DNA from: Methanothrix sp.
GTDB lineage: Archaea > Halobacteriota > Methanosarcinia > Methanotrichales > Methanotrichaceae
DNA length: 64,000 bases
Reading direction: 5' to 3'
NCBI GenBank assembly: GCA_029907715.1
Contig: JARYLI010000003.1
Span: 98,234 to 162,233, forward strand
Program-made: the position numbers and the translations under genes
Part shown: in pieces, positions 47,384 through 56,907 of the stretch
Layout of the letters: the number at the start of each line of letters is the position of its first letter
How positions within the stretch are numbered: position 1 is the first letter of the stretch
Notes under the pieces: model-generated
The model's input: only the letters and a program-made list of their open reading frames with translations
Databases searched by the model: none
Told to the model about the DNA's origin: nothing

Positions 47384-48340
47384 ATGTCAGAGGATCTGAG
47401 TAGCATTTACGCAAGGGCACCTGCAATATTCCGGGGGATACGTGGGGAGATCGAGAAGGTCATGGTCGGGCAGAGGGTTGCGATAGAGCAGCTTCTTGCC
47501 TCCATAATCGCTGGAGGGCATGCGCTGCTCGAGTCCAACCCCGGCCTCGGGAAGACCCTGCTGATAAAGACCACAGCGAAGACCATGAGCCTGAGCTTCA
47601 GCCGGATACAGTGCACGCCTGATCTGATGCCGGCTGATATCACAGGAACCACGATCATCGAGGAGGTCGACGGGGAGAAGAGGTTCAGGTTCGAGCCCGG
47701 GCCGATATTCGCAAACATAGTCCTGGCGGACGAGATAAACAGAGCCTCGCCAAAGACGCAGTCTGCGATGCTCGAGTCGATGCAGGAGAAGCAGGTTACT
47801 GTTGGAAACAGAACATACAGGCTCGACGATCCCTTCTTCGTTCTGGCAACACAGAACCCGATAGAGATGGAGGGCACGTTCCCGCTGCCTGAGGCGCAGC
47901 TCGACAGGTTCCTCATGAAGATAAAGATGGACTATCCCTCGCCTGATGAGGAGTTCCAGATCATGGAGCGATACACTGGACGGGTGGAGCCAAGGGTCCA
48001 GAGCGTTGCGAGCAAGGAGGAGATCCTGGGGCTGCAGCAGATAGCGAGGGAGGTGCCGATATCCGAGGATCTCAGAAAGGCCGCTGTGCGGCTCGTGGTA
48101 TCAACGAGGAGATGGGATGGCGTGAGATACGGGGCCAGCCCCAGGGCCAGCATAGGTCTCATCCTCGCAGCCAAATCAAGGGCTCTGCTCGATGGCAGGA
48201 ACTACGTATCCAGGGAGGATCTCCATGTGATGGCTTATCCTGTTCTGAGGCACAGGCTCATACTGACATTCGAGGCTGAGCGACGGGGCCTGACTCAGGA
48301 CCAGGTGATCACCGACATACTGAAAGAGTTGAAAATCTGA
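47384..48340 (+). CDS. MoxR-type AAA+ ATPase
   Basis: 318 residues. Walker A LLESNPGLGKTLLIKTTAK (near 56), Walker B IVLADEINRASPKTQSAMLE, sensor 1 LATQNPIEMEGTFPLPEAQLDRFLM and the C-terminal lid. MoxR ATPases act as chaperones for von Willebrand-type partners, usually encoded next to them. Here the DUF58 protein follows after a single base. A TATA-like AAAAGATTAAATTGTAT at 47336-47352 lies upstream of the ATG, and no ribosome binding site is obvious, so a short leader is likely. Confidence 0.93.
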   Translation: MSEDLSSIYARAPAIFRGIRGEIEKVMVGQRVAIEQLLASIIAGGHALLESNPGLGKTLLIKTTAKTMSLSFSRIQCTPDLMPADITGTTIIEEVDGEKRFRFEPGPIFANIVLADEINRASPKTQSAMLESMQEKQVTVGNRTYRLDDPFFVLATQNPIEMEGTFPLPEAQLDRFLMKIKMDYPSPDEEFQIMERYTGRVEPRVQSVASKEEILGLQQIAREVPISEDLRKAAVRLVVSTRRWDGVRYGASPRASIGLILAAKSRALLDGRNYVSREDLHVMAYPVLRHRLILTFEAERRGLTQDQVITDILKELKI

Positions 48341-48341
48341 T

Positions 48342-49196
48342 ATGGATACAGAGTTTTTCAAGGAGCTTGAGCGTTTCAGCCTGCTGGTCAGAAAAAGGGT
48401 ATCCACAGCACATATCGGGTCCAGAAGGTCCATACAGTTCGGCCACGGGATAAGCCCTGTGGGATACCGCGAGTACAGGAAGGGGGATGACTTCAAGCTC
48501 GTCGACTGGAAGGTATATGCGAGGACGGAACGGCTCTACGTCAGGGAGCATGAGGAGGAGCGGAGCCTTCTGGTTCACATCCTCCTGGACTCGAGCGGCA
48601 GCATGCGCTTCAACAGAAAGTTCGAGCTTGCATCGAAAATCGCTGCAGGCTTTGCGTTCATTGCAGCACAGGAGAACGAGAAGTTCTCAGTCTCCACCTT
48701 CGCAGAGGAGCTCAGGGCAGGCGAGCCTGTGAGGGGCGTTGGAAACCTACTGAAGGCGATAGATCTGCTTGACGGCACAGAGCCCTCAGGCGGCACGGAT
48801 ATACTGAAGGCATCAGACCAGTTCGACAGGATGATCTCGACGACCAGCCTTGTTGTTCTCATATCAGATATGCTGGACGATCTCGATAAGGTGGAGACCG
48901 CGATCTACAGATTGTCACGCCATGATCTCATCGTTGTGCAGATACTCTCGCATGAGGAGCGCGATCTCGGAATAGCCGGAGATGCGAGGTTCATCGATAT
49001 GGAGAGCGGAGAATCTCTCATAACAAGAGTCAGCCAGAGGCTCAGAGACGATTACAGATCCAAGATCGAGGCGCACAACTCCAGGATATCAGAGGTCTGC
49101 GATTCTGTGGGATCGAGTCGGTTTCTGTTCGATTCGGAGATGCAGGTCTTCGATGCATTCTCAGAGATACTGAGAGTCGGAGTGCTTAAGGTCTGA
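48342..49196 (+). CDS. DUF58 / von Willebrand A-like protein, partner of MoxR
   Basis: 284 residues. DUF58 motif: GHGISPVGYREYRKGDDFK, then VDWKVYARTERLYVREHEEE, leading into an A-domain with MIDAS-like LLDSSGSMRF and SGGTDILKASDQFDRM. The protein lacks the membrane segments that many bacterial relatives have. The pair MoxR-DUF58 is conserved widely, with unclear targets; assembly of a membrane complex or metal insertion have been proposed for the family. Translational coupling to MoxR (one-base gap). Confidence 0.92.
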   Translation: MDTEFFKELERFSLLVRKRVSTAHIGSRRSIQFGHGISPVGYREYRKGDDFKLVDWKVYARTERLYVREHEEERSLLVHILLDSSGSMRFNRKFELASKIAAGFAFIAAQENEKFSVSTFAEELRAGEPVRGVGNLLKAIDLLDGTEPSGGTDILKASDQFDRMISTTSLVVLISDMLDDLDKVETAIYRLSRHDLIVVQILSHEERDLGIAGDARFIDMESGESLITRVSQRLRDDYRSKIEAHNSRISEVCDSVGSSRFLFDSEMQVFDAFSEILRVGVLKV

Positions 49197-49356
49197 GGAG
49201 CGGTGGTAAGCATCTGAACGCACCCAAAAATCGTACTCTGTTTCTGCTTTAGCGGTTTCTTGCTCAAAAAAAGATGCTGCTCGCATCGAGAATGCATGCG
49301 AGCCCTGCAGGCCCCAGTGCTCTCCTTTACTGAAGTTTGTGCACTGTTAACCTCCA

Positions 49357-49632
49357 TCAGCAGAACAGACTCTTCACAACCTCTGTCAGTATCGGCCCTG
49401 CTGTGTCTATTATCTTCGCCTCGAATATCCAGCCTCTCTTCTCCGGCAGCTCACCTGTCACCATTATCGCACATCCCTCATACTGGCTCAGATCCAGCTC
49501 ATGTGATGCAGCAAGCTCCTCTGCGGAAATTGCAGGTTTCGCTATCTGAGTCAGCTTCACGGTGCAGCAGTGCTCCCGCGGCATCATGATATTCAATCTG
49601 CCATTTTCGACAATCCCCAGAAACCGATTCAT
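49357..49632 (-). CDS. Small uncharacterised protein
   Basis: 91 residues from an ATG at 49632 (MNRFLGIVENGRLNIMMP). An in-frame ATG at 49659 is weaker. GGGGGTTGAT precedes the chosen start. The sequence looks like a compact beta-barrel (CTVKLTQIAKPAISAEELAA; GCAIMVTGELPEKRGWIFEA; KIIDTAGPILTEV), perhaps an OB-like fold. I do not recognise a family. It is convergent with the DUF58 gene. Confidence 0.6.
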   Translation of the reverse strand: MNRFLGIVENGRLNIMMPREHCCTVKLTQIAKPAISAEELAASHELDLSQYEGCAIMVTGELPEKRGWIFEAKIIDTAGPILTEVVKSLFC

Positions 49633-49739
49633 GTGTATCAACCCCCAGGTAACGTACATGTATGAAAGGTATGGTTTAAAAAACCTTACGATGAATTCTG
49701 GGGACCTGTCCGGATAAGGATTAGGTGTTCGCTCTTATC

Positions 49740-49853
49740 CATTTGATGACTTGCCCGAAGGAGCAGTGGTCATGCTATGCGTTCGTGTCGAATGAATGAG
49801 TGCTATCACCAACCACATCGCATGCCCTACAAGTTGCCACGTACATATGAGCG
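49740..49853 (-). mobile_element. Small non-coding element, family 1, copy 12 (reverse)
   Basis: 114 bp, CGCTCTTATCCATTTGATGA at the left, CACGTACATATGAGCG at the right. The end is diverged and the flanks TAGGTGTT and AGAGCGTT match at only four of eight positions. Confidence 0.8.
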
Positions 49854-49914
49854 AGAGCGTTTTCAGACATGACCATAACGATATCCTTAACAGCATCGCC
49901 GCTAATGACGATGC

Positions 49915-51303
49915 ATGCGCTATATTTCAGCTGAGGAGATGGGCGCGATAGATGCGAACTGCGCGTATCTCGGTATATCCACGCTCCAGCTCATGGAGAA
50001 TGCAGGAGCAGCACTTGCGGGTGAGATCAGGGGGATCGGAGGAAGGAGAATCGCCATAATCGCCGGCAGAGGAAACAACGGCGGAGATGCTTTTGTGGCA
50101 GCACGCCACCTTGATGATCTCGAGGTGACTGTGTTCCTCATAGGGCGCGCGAGGGATATATCGACCGAGGAGGCCAGGAGAAATTGGGATGTTCTAAAGC
50201 GCCTCGAGCTCGATCTCAGGGAGATCACGGACGTGAGCGAGATCGATCTGAGCGGATATGATGTTGTCGTCGACGCCCTCTTCGGAACAGGTGTTCGCGG
50301 CCCGATAAAGGGGCTTGAGGGGGATGTCATAGATCTCATCAACTCCTGTGGAAAGCATATTCTCTCTGTCGACGTGCCGAGCGGATTGGGCACCGGAAAG
50401 GAGGTCACTCCAGATATCACAATAACATTCCACCGCCCGAAGATCGGGATGAAGGGAGATTTCAGGGTCGTGAGTATCGGCATACCGAGAATGGCCGAGT
50501 TCCTCGTCGGCCCCGGTGATCTCAGGCTCCTGGGGAGACGGGGGCCTGAGAGCCACAAGGGCGACAGCGGCAGGATACTGGTGATCGGAGGCGGGCCGTA
50601 CACTGGCGCGCCCGCTCTATCAGCGATGGCTGCACTCCGCGCTGGCGCTGACATAGTCACAGTCGCAGCGCCGAGGAGCGTCGCGGATACGATCTCCTCG
50701 TTTTCACCGAACATGATCGTCAGGCCGCTGACATCAGACAGGCTGTGCATGGCCGACCTCGAGATCCTGAAGAGCCTGATACCGAGACATGATGTTGTCG
50801 TCATCGGCATGGGTCTGGGCAGAGAGGAGGAGACAATCGAGGCGGTATCGGAGATACTCCCGCTGTGCGATAGGGTTGTGATCGATGCCGACGCGCTCCA
50901 GCCCGGTATGCCGCTGAAGGGGATAGTGACGCCGCATGCCGGAGAGTTCAGGCGCATAAGCGGACTGGATCTCCCAAAGGGAAGGGAGAGGATTGAGGTG
51001 GTGAGGAGATTCGCACGCGAGAGGGGGCTCGTCGTCCTTCTCAAGGGGAGAATGGACATAATCACAGACGGAGAGGTAGTGAGGGGGAACACCACAGGAA
51101 ACCCGGGCATGACAGTTGGAGGGACAGGGGATGTTCTTGCAGGCATAACAGGAGCGTTTTACGCGCGTGCGGATGCGATGAGGGCTGCTGCAGCGGCTGC
51201 ATTCGTCAACGGCAGGGCGGGAGATCTCGTCTATCGCGAGAAGGATTTCGGGATGGTGGCCACGGATCTCATAGACAGGATACCTGAGGCGATGATGATC
51301 TGA
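49915..51303 (+). CDS. nnr: Bifunctional NAD(P)H-hydrate epimerase/dehydratase
   Basis: 462 residues. The N-terminal epimerase half (about 1-215) has STLQLMENAGAALAGEIRG, the IIAGRGNNGGDAFVAARHL loop and DALFGTGVRGPIKG. The C-terminal dehydratase half has GDSGRILVIGGGPYTGAPAL, HAGEFRRISGL and NTTGNPGMTVGGTGDVLAGI. It repairs damaged NADHX and NADPHX. Both domains are complete. No ribosome binding site precedes the ATG at 49915. moaC follows 43 bases later. Confidence 0.94.
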   Translation: MRYISAEEMGAIDANCAYLGISTLQLMENAGAALAGEIRGIGGRRIAIIAGRGNNGGDAFVAARHLDDLEVTVFLIGRARDISTEEARRNWDVLKRLELDLREITDVSEIDLSGYDVVVDALFGTGVRGPIKGLEGDVIDLINSCGKHILSVDVPSGLGTGKEVTPDITITFHRPKIGMKGDFRVVSIGIPRMAEFLVGPGDLRLLGRRGPESHKGDSGRILVIGGGPYTGAPALSAMAALRAGADIVTVAAPRSVADTISSFSPNMIVRPLTSDRLCMADLEILKSLIPRHDVVVIGMGLGREEETIEAVSEILPLCDRVVIDADALQPGMPLKGIVTPHAGEFRRISGLDLPKGRERIEVVRRFARERGLVVLLKGRMDIITDGEVVRGNTTGNPGMTVGGTGDVLAGITGAFYARADAMRAAAAAAFVNGRAGDLVYREKDFGMVATDLIDRIPEAMMI

Positions 51304-51346
51304 ATCTGTTAAATGAAATTTGCAATGCTCGTGCACCGGGGGTATT

Positions 51347-51817
51347 ATGATGGTAAGAGACAACATCGTAAGGGACAACACCGGTATGGTCGATATCACT
51401 GACAAGCCTCCTGTCAGGAGAACCGCAACTGCATCCGGCCTGATAAAGCTCAGACGCAGCACCATCGAGGCGATTGCGTCCGGGATGGTCAGCAAGGGAG
51501 ATGTCCTGACGACCGCCAGGATTTCCGCGATAAGTGCTGTGAAGGAGACCCCGCGCCTTATACCGATGTGTCATAACATCCCGATCACAGGGGTCGATGC
51601 TGAGATCACCTTGGAGGATTCAGCTGTTCGCGTCAGGGTGAAGGTGACATCTGTCGGCAGGACGGGAGTCGAGATGGAGGCTCTCACAGGCGCATCTGTG
51701 GCCCTTCTGACAGTATGGGACATGGTCAAATCCCTGGAGAAGGATGAGCATGGATGCTATCCAGATACATCGATCGAATACATACGCGTCGAGGAGAAGA
51801 TAAAAGAGGATTCCTAA
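51347..51817 (+). CDS. moaC: Cyclic pyranopterin monophosphate synthase
   Basis: 156 residues from ATG 51347; the adjacent ATG at 51350 sits better behind GGGGGT (51338-51343). Signatures: NTGMVDITDKPPVRRTATAS, the His-containing MCHNIPITGVDAEI and the C-terminal GVEMEALTGASVALLTVWDM, then MVKSLEKDEHG. It makes cyclic pyranopterin monophosphate, the first tricyclic precursor of the molybdenum/tungsten cofactor. FwdB, encoded 2.2 kb downstream, needs this cofactor. Confidence 0.95.
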   Translation: MMVRDNIVRDNTGMVDITDKPPVRRTATASGLIKLRRSTIEAIASGMVSKGDVLTTARISAISAVKETPRLIPMCHNIPITGVDAEITLEDSAVRVRVKVTSVGRTGVEMEALTGASVALLTVWDMVKSLEKDEHGCYPDTSIEYIRVEEKIKEDS

Positions 51818-52012
51818 AAATCCAGCTCTTTGGTATAAATCCTATTTGATTAACGCATACAGCAGCACTTGCAGATCCCCGAACAGGAGGGTTGATAGGA
51901 ATCCTCAAAAGATCTCTGAACAGAAAGGCGTTCGTGGTCTGAGGATGTATCGAACTGGATCACCATTTTTCAGTCTGCCCGGCCAGTAACGTGGCGGCCT
52001 CAGGGATGCGAA

Positions 52013-52963
52013 TCACCCAGGAGCGGATCTCACATCCCGCGAGCCGTGCTCGTATCCCCTCCTGGATATGGGAATCCTGCGGCCATCCCTCTCGAGCCAG
52101 ACGCCATCTTCCACAGCACGACCTATCACACTGAGCTCGCAGGCCTTCCTCGCATCATCGATCATATCCTCTCTTACGGTGAAGAGTAGCTCGAAGTCGC
52201 CTCCTGCGCTGAGAACCATCTCCAGTGCCTCCTCATCGCTCTCAGCGATCTCTCTGACCTCGTCTGCAAGGGGTATGCGCCAGTACTCGACCATGAAACC
52301 CGTACCTCCAGCATCGGCGAGATCGTGAAGTGATAGCGCGAGCCCATCGCTGTTGTCCATCATCGCTGTAACGGCTCCTGTCCTCGCTAGGGCTATCCCC
52401 TCCCTCACCCTCGGGCGCGGCTCAAGAAGCCGGCGCGCAAGATCAAACCTCCCGATATCAAGAGCTTTCAGTCCAGCTCCGGCTCCGCCGAGAGAGCCGG
52501 TGGTGCAGAGCAGGTCCCCAGGTCGCGCGCCCCTTCTCCTCAGGATCCTCTCCCTGGAGACCCTCCCGAGAGCGGTGCCGCATATTGTGAGTTCCCGGTG
52601 TGCATCAGTGTCGCCGCCGAGCACCTCTGTGCCGTATGCCCTCACACAGTCCCTGATGCCCCTGAAGATCTCATCAATGATCTCAACGTCTGTCTCGGGC
52701 GGTATTCCAGATGCGATCAGAATTCCGAGAGGCTCGGCGCCCATCGCCGCGATGTCGCTCAGGTTGACCGCAGCGCTCATCCAGCCGATCTGCCACGGTG
52801 TTGCCTGGGCCGGGAAATCGGTCTCTCTGTGGAGCATGTCCGTTGTCACCACAAGACAATCGCCATCGAGTTCGATGACCGCACAGTCGTCATGCTCCAG
52901 CCCGCCAAGTAACCCGGTGATCCTGAATATCAGCGAGCGCTCCCCGATGTCAGAGAACCTCAT
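52013..52963 (-). CDS. thiL: Thiamine-monophosphate kinase
   Basis: 316 residues. ThiL signatures are GLEHDDCAVIELDGDCLVVT, the metal site TTDMLHRETDFP, GWMSAAVNLSDIAAMGAEPL, VLGGDTDAHRELTICGTALG and the glycine-rich TTGSLGGAGAGL, with the second acidic MDNSDGLALSLHDL. It phosphorylates thiamin monophosphate to thiamin diphosphate, the cofactor of ComDE. The ATG at 52963 opens the family-typical MRFSDIGE. Confidence 0.94.
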   Translation of the reverse strand: MRFSDIGERSLIFRITGLLGGLEHDDCAVIELDGDCLVVTTDMLHRETDFPAQATPWQIGWMSAAVNLSDIAAMGAEPLGILIASGIPPETDVEIIDEIFRGIRDCVRAYGTEVLGGDTDAHRELTICGTALGRVSRERILRRRGARPGDLLCTTGSLGGAGAGLKALDIGRFDLARRLLEPRPRVREGIALARTGAVTAMMDNSDGLALSLHDLADAGGTGFMVEYWRIPLADEVREIAESDEEALEMVLSAGGDFELLFTVREDMIDDARKACELSVIGRAVEDGVWLERDGRRIPISRRGYEHGSRDVRSAPG

Positions 52964-53023
52964 GTCAGAACTCCCTGCAGATTTTACAGGTATCTGATGA
53001 TCATCTTTCCAGATGTCCGTGCT

Positions 53024-53239
53024 TCAATCCCCATCTGGCTCTCCCCTGCGCGCAGCCCCCATCTCGTATTCGGATTGTATCGCCTCTATCATAGCGCTGT
53101 CTGCCTCCACAACCAGCGCGCCGATGTAGCCGCATCTCTTGCAGTGGTACACCTTGCCGGTATAACCGCCCGCCTCGTAGTAGATATCAGAGCTCCCGCA
53201 TACAGGGCAGACCTCGATCAGATGCTCCTTTCTATCCAT
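53024..53239 (-). CDS. Small zinc-ribbon protein
   Basis: 71 residues. One zinc ribbon: EVCPVCGSSDIYYEAGGYTG, then YHCKRCGYIGALVVEAD (C-x2-C ... C-x2-C). The rest is a short charged tail. Small ribbons of this kind are common in methanogens and may bind nucleic acid or protein; the role is unknown. It precedes thiL in the same direction, 60 bases away. Confidence 0.85.
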   Translation of the reverse strand: MDRKEHLIEVCPVCGSSDIYYEAGGYTGKVYHCKRCGYIGALVVEADSAMIEAIQSEYEMGAARRGEPDGD

Positions 53240-53552
53240 CTCTCATTCCTGGAGTGCATTATGTGATCGATTGGTTATTACACTTTGCTGGCAGGAGACT
53301 CGTGCTGTTGGTGGTCCAACAACAGCTGAACGGTGGAACTTGAATCTGCTGCCTCGACGGTTCGATGCTGCAGGCCAGAGGCTGCGGATCTCTGGGACTT
53401 GAGAAGGGGCCACGCTCAAGCACTGGCAGTCCTGTTCTCGTTCCTCACATCCAGATGAATGCCTGATTCCGGATCCAATCTGAGAGCATCCAAACCGCTC
53501 ACTTTTTAGATGAGTATTGCGTACCGGTTAACAATGCGGGTGATCCGGTTTG
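53240..53552. other. Intergenic region upstream of the fwd operon
   Basis: 313 bases between the zinc-ribbon gene and fwdD, divergently arranged. GGTGAT at 53539-53544 is the fwdD ribosome binding site. No clear TATA box, repeat or RNA was seen. Confidence 0.55.
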
Positions 53553-53921
53553 ATGGCTGTCATGATCTCCGGAAGGACCCTCGCGCAGGGAGCTGGCTGC
53601 GAGGATAAGATGTCTCCACTGTACATCAACGAGGTCTCATGCTGTTATCTCTCTGAGGAGGACTACAGGGCGCTGGGGCTCTCAGATGGTATGAATCTGC
53701 TTCTGACCAGCCCACATGGAAGTGCGGTGCTGAGGGCTGGTGTGGACAGGGGACTGCCACAGGGCATGGTTTTCATACCCATGGGGCCGTGGGCGAACAT
53801 GCTGACAGGCACAGATACAAAGGGCTGCGGGATGCCCGGATTCAAGGGTGTGGAGGTGGAGGTCACACCCACAGATGAGAAGGTGTTGGATATCCGCGAA
53901 CTGATGTTGAGAGGTCGATGA
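53553..53921 (+). CDS. fwdD: Formylmethanofuran dehydrogenase subunit D
   Basis: 122 residues from ATG 53553 (TTG one codon earlier is also possible), with GGTGAT eight bases upstream. It is a molybdopterin dinucleotide-binding domain (ISGRTLAQGAGCEDKMSPLY, then MVFIPMGPWANMLTG). In the Fwd complex it completes the cofactor site of FwdB. Gene order D-B-A-C with overlapping starts matches the tungsten-type fwd operon. Stop overlaps fwdB by four bases. Confidence 0.93.
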   Translation: MAVMISGRTLAQGAGCEDKMSPLYINEVSCCYLSEEDYRALGLSDGMNLLLTSPHGSAVLRAGVDRGLPQGMVFIPMGPWANMLTGTDTKGCGMPGFKGVEVEVTPTDEKVLDIRELMLRGR

Positions 53922-55216
53922 GATTGCAGATCGAAGATGTGCTCTGCACCTTCTGCGGCTGCCTCTGTGATGATATAAAGGTCGAGGTGAATGAAGGCAG
54001 GATAGAAAGGGTCCGTGGGGCGTGCAGGCTGGGATCCTCGAAGATCATGGGTCACAACAGGATAAAATCGCCCATGATACGCGTGAATGGAACTCTGAAG
54101 GAGACGAGCTACGAGGATGCTTACAGAAAGGCGGCCGAGATTCTTGTCAGCGCGAAGCACCCCCTCCTCTATGGCTGGGCCTCTACGACATGTGAGGCTC
54201 TTAAGAAGGGGATCATCCTCGCGGAGGAGATCGGCGGGGTTGTCGATACCACAGCGACCGTGTGCCACGGCCCATCCATCATAGGCATAGAGGAGAAGGG
54301 GCTCGTCGGCTCCACCCTCGGGCAGATAAAGAACCGCGCAGACCTCATAGTCTTCTGGGGGTGCAACCCATCAGAGGCCCATCCGAGACACACGCTCAGA
54401 TACTCGTCCAATGCATCCGGCAGATTCATCCCTGAGGGGAGGAAGGACAGAAAGGTTCTGGTCATCGATGTGAGGGAGACGAGAACCGCCAGGAACGCTG
54501 ACAGATTTCTGAGAATCCAGCCGGGGACGGACTACGAGATAATATCCGCGCTGCGCATGATCATCGGAGGAAAGGCAGAGTCTCTGCCGGAGGATGTAGC
54601 GGGCGTCTCCAAAAAAGAACTCATCGAGATCGCGGAGATGATGAAGAGCGCGAAGTTCGGCGCGATATTCTTCGGTCTTGGGTTGACACACAGCAGGGGC
54701 AGGTACAAGAACGTCGACAATGCTCTTTCCCTGGTGTCGGAGCTCAACAGCCACACGAAGTTCGTGATAATGGCTATGAGGGGGCACTACAACGTCACCG
54801 GCGCAGGACAGGTACTGGCGTGGTCCTCCGGGTATCCGATGGCTGTTGATTACGCCCGTGGTGCGCCATACTACAATCCCGGAGAGACATCGTGCTGCGA
54901 TCTCCTGAGCAGGCGTGATGTCGATGCAGCCCTGATCATAGCCTCAGATCCGGCATCGAACCTGCCCAGGGGCTGCGTCGAGGCTCTCGCGGAGATGCCG
55001 GTGATACAGATAGATCCATTCGAGAATCCGACGACGCTGTTCGCGGATGTTGTGATACCAAGCGCGATCGCAGGCATCGAGGTCGAGGGGACTGCCTACA
55101 GGATGGATGGCCTCTCGCTCCGGCTGAGAAAGCTTGTTGATGCGGAATACCCGGGAGATGTGGAAATACTCCAGGCGATTCTCGATAATGTCAGGAGGCT
55201 CAGAGATGATAATTAA
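53918..55216 (+). CDS. fwdB: Formylmethanofuran dehydrogenase subunit B
   Basis: 432 residues. The N-terminal 4Fe-4S site CTFCGCLCDDI with CRLG is followed by the active-site VDTTATVCHGPSIIG; the Cys is the tungsten or molybdenum ligand (some methanogens have selenocysteine here). The remaining part is the molybdopterin oxidoreductase fold (FWGCNPSEAHPRH; RGHYNVTGAGQVLAW). It is the formate dehydrogenase-like half of the complex that reduces CO2 to formate inside the enzyme. Overlaps fwdA by 11 bases. Confidence 0.95.
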   Translation: MRLQIEDVLCTFCGCLCDDIKVEVNEGRIERVRGACRLGSSKIMGHNRIKSPMIRVNGTLKETSYEDAYRKAAEILVSAKHPLLYGWASTTCEALKKGIILAEEIGGVVDTTATVCHGPSIIGIEEKGLVGSTLGQIKNRADLIVFWGCNPSEAHPRHTLRYSSNASGRFIPEGRKDRKVLVIDVRETRTARNADRFLRIQPGTDYEIISALRMIIGGKAESLPEDVAGVSKKELIEIAEMMKSAKFGAIFFGLGLTHSRGRYKNVDNALSLVSELNSHTKFVIMAMRGHYNVTGAGQVLAWSSGYPMAVDYARGAPYYNPGETSCCDLLSRRDVDAALIIASDPASNLPRGCVEALAEMPVIQIDPFENPTTLFADVVIPSAIAGIEVEGTAYRMDGLSLRLRKLVDAEYPGDVEILQAILDNVRRLRDDN

Positions 55217-56906
55217 AGGGGGCATCGTCTACGATCCTGCCAACGGGATCTTCGGCGAGGAGATGGATATATGCATAGAGAACGGGCGGATAGCTGAGGA
55301 CGCCGGCGGGGAGGTGATTGATGCCAGAGGTCTTCTGGTCATGCCTGGCGGCGTGGATGCGCACTCGCACATCGCAGGGCCGAAGCTGAACACTGGAAGG
55401 ATAATGCGCCCCGACGACTCCAGGATGGGAACTGAGCCGAGGACGAGGGTCTGCAGGCCGTCGACGGGTTACACAGTGCCTAACTGCTATGCCATAGGCT
55501 ACAGGTACGCCAGGCTCGGATACACCACCGCGTTCGAGGCCGCGACGCCGATAATAGAGGCCCGCCACACGCATGAGGAGCTGGAGGAGATCCCGATCGT
55601 TGACAAGGGCGCCCTCACGCTCTTCGGAAGCAACTGGACAGTGATGGAGTGCGTGCGCGAGAACGATCTGGGAAGACTTGCTGCGTACGTCGCGTGGGGC
55701 TTGAGGGCCGCGCGCGGATACGGCGTTAAGATCGTGAATCCTGGCGGCGGCGAGGCCTGGGGCTTCGGCTCGAACGTGAAGAGCGTGCATGACCCGGTGC
55801 CGCACTTTGATGTGACCCCCGCGCAGATAATAAGAGCGCTTGCAGAGGTCAACGAGCGCCTCAGGCTTCCGCACTCGATACATCTGCACTTCAACAACCT
55901 GGGGAGACCGGGGAACTACACCACAGCCATCGAGACCCTGGAGCTGCTGAAGGACATAAAGCCAAGCAGGATGCGGCAGGTTGTGCACGTCGCGCACATG
56001 CAGTTCTCCGCGTACGGAGGCACAGGCTGGAAGGACTTCGAGTCAAAGGCATCTGTGATAGCGGATTACTTCAACCAGACAGATCATGCGACGATGGATC
56101 TCGGCCAGATAATATTCGGTCCCGCCACAACCATGACAGCTGATGCGCCGCTGGAGTACGCGAACGCCAGGATCGGGCATCAGAAGTGGTCGAACCACGA
56201 TATAGAGCTCGAGGAGTCCAGCGGTGTGGTGCCATGGGTCTACATGAGAAAGATGCCAGTCAACGCAGTCCAGTGGGCCATAGGGCTGGAGCTCGCGCTT
56301 CTCACCAGAGATCCGTGGAAGGTGGTCATGACAACAGACCACCCGAACGGAGGGCCGTTCGTCAACTATCCTGAGATAATATCGCTGCTGATGAGCAGAG
56401 AGAAGCGCGAGGAGGAGATGAAGACTCTGCATGAGGTGGTGAGATCGAGAAGCACACTGCCCTCAATCGAGAGGGAGATGGACTGGTCGGAGATCGTGAT
56501 AATGACGAGAGCTGCACCTGCGCGAATTCTGGGCCTCGAGGACAAGGGGCATCTGGGCACCGGCGCTGATGCGGACATATCGATATACAGCATCAAACCT
56601 GATGAGATCGACCCATCGAAGGATCATGCAAAGGTGAAGGCCGGCATGTCCAGAGCAAAGTACACAATAAAAGGTGGCGTTGTTGTTGTCAGAGATGGAG
56701 AAGTGGTCGCAGCGCCCCAAGGAAGGACGTACTGGGTCGATGCCGCTGTTCCGGAGAGCGAGATGGACCGCATGCTATCGGCTCTCAAAGAGAAGTTCGA
56801 GAGGTATTACAGCATAAGAATGTCGAACTACATGGTGCAGGACGCTTATTTATCAAACCCGTTTGTGGTGAGAGCAGGAGTGCAGCCTCTGAAAGAGGTG
56901 ATCTGA
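55206..56906 (+). CDS. fwdA: Formylmethanofuran dehydrogenase subunit A
   Basis: 566 residues from ATG 55206, with AGGAGG at 55193-55198; an in-frame ATG at 55134 lies inside fwdB and is rejected. It is a metal-dependent amidohydrolase: VDAHSHIAGPKLN (metal ligands), the carboxylysine region GVKIVNPGGGEAWGFGS, HLHFNNLG, VVHVAHMQFSAYG and the catalytic Asp in VVMTTDHPNGGPFVNYPE. It joins formate to methanofuran. The full set of ligands is intact. Confidence 0.95.
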   Translation: MIIKGGIVYDPANGIFGEEMDICIENGRIAEDAGGEVIDARGLLVMPGGVDAHSHIAGPKLNTGRIMRPDDSRMGTEPRTRVCRPSTGYTVPNCYAIGYRYARLGYTTAFEAATPIIEARHTHEELEEIPIVDKGALTLFGSNWTVMECVRENDLGRLAAYVAWGLRAARGYGVKIVNPGGGEAWGFGSNVKSVHDPVPHFDVTPAQIIRALAEVNERLRLPHSIHLHFNNLGRPGNYTTAIETLELLKDIKPSRMRQVVHVAHMQFSAYGGTGWKDFESKASVIADYFNQTDHATMDLGQIIFGPATTMTADAPLEYANARIGHQKWSNHDIELEESSGVVPWVYMRKMPVNAVQWAIGLELALLTRDPWKVVMTTDHPNGGPFVNYPEIISLLMSREKREEEMKTLHEVVRSRSTLPSIEREMDWSEIVIMTRAAPARILGLEDKGHLGTGADADISIYSIKPDEIDPSKDHAKVKAGMSRAKYTIKGGVVVVRDGEVVAAPQGRTYWVDAAVPESEMDRMLSALKEKFERYYSIRMSNYMVQDAYLSNPFVVRAGVQPLKEVI

Positions 56907-56907
56907 G

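Noticed and set aside
53918..55216. Selenocysteine in FwdB
   Set aside because: The active-site codon in TATVCHGPS is an ordinary Cys codon; no in-frame TGA is needed.
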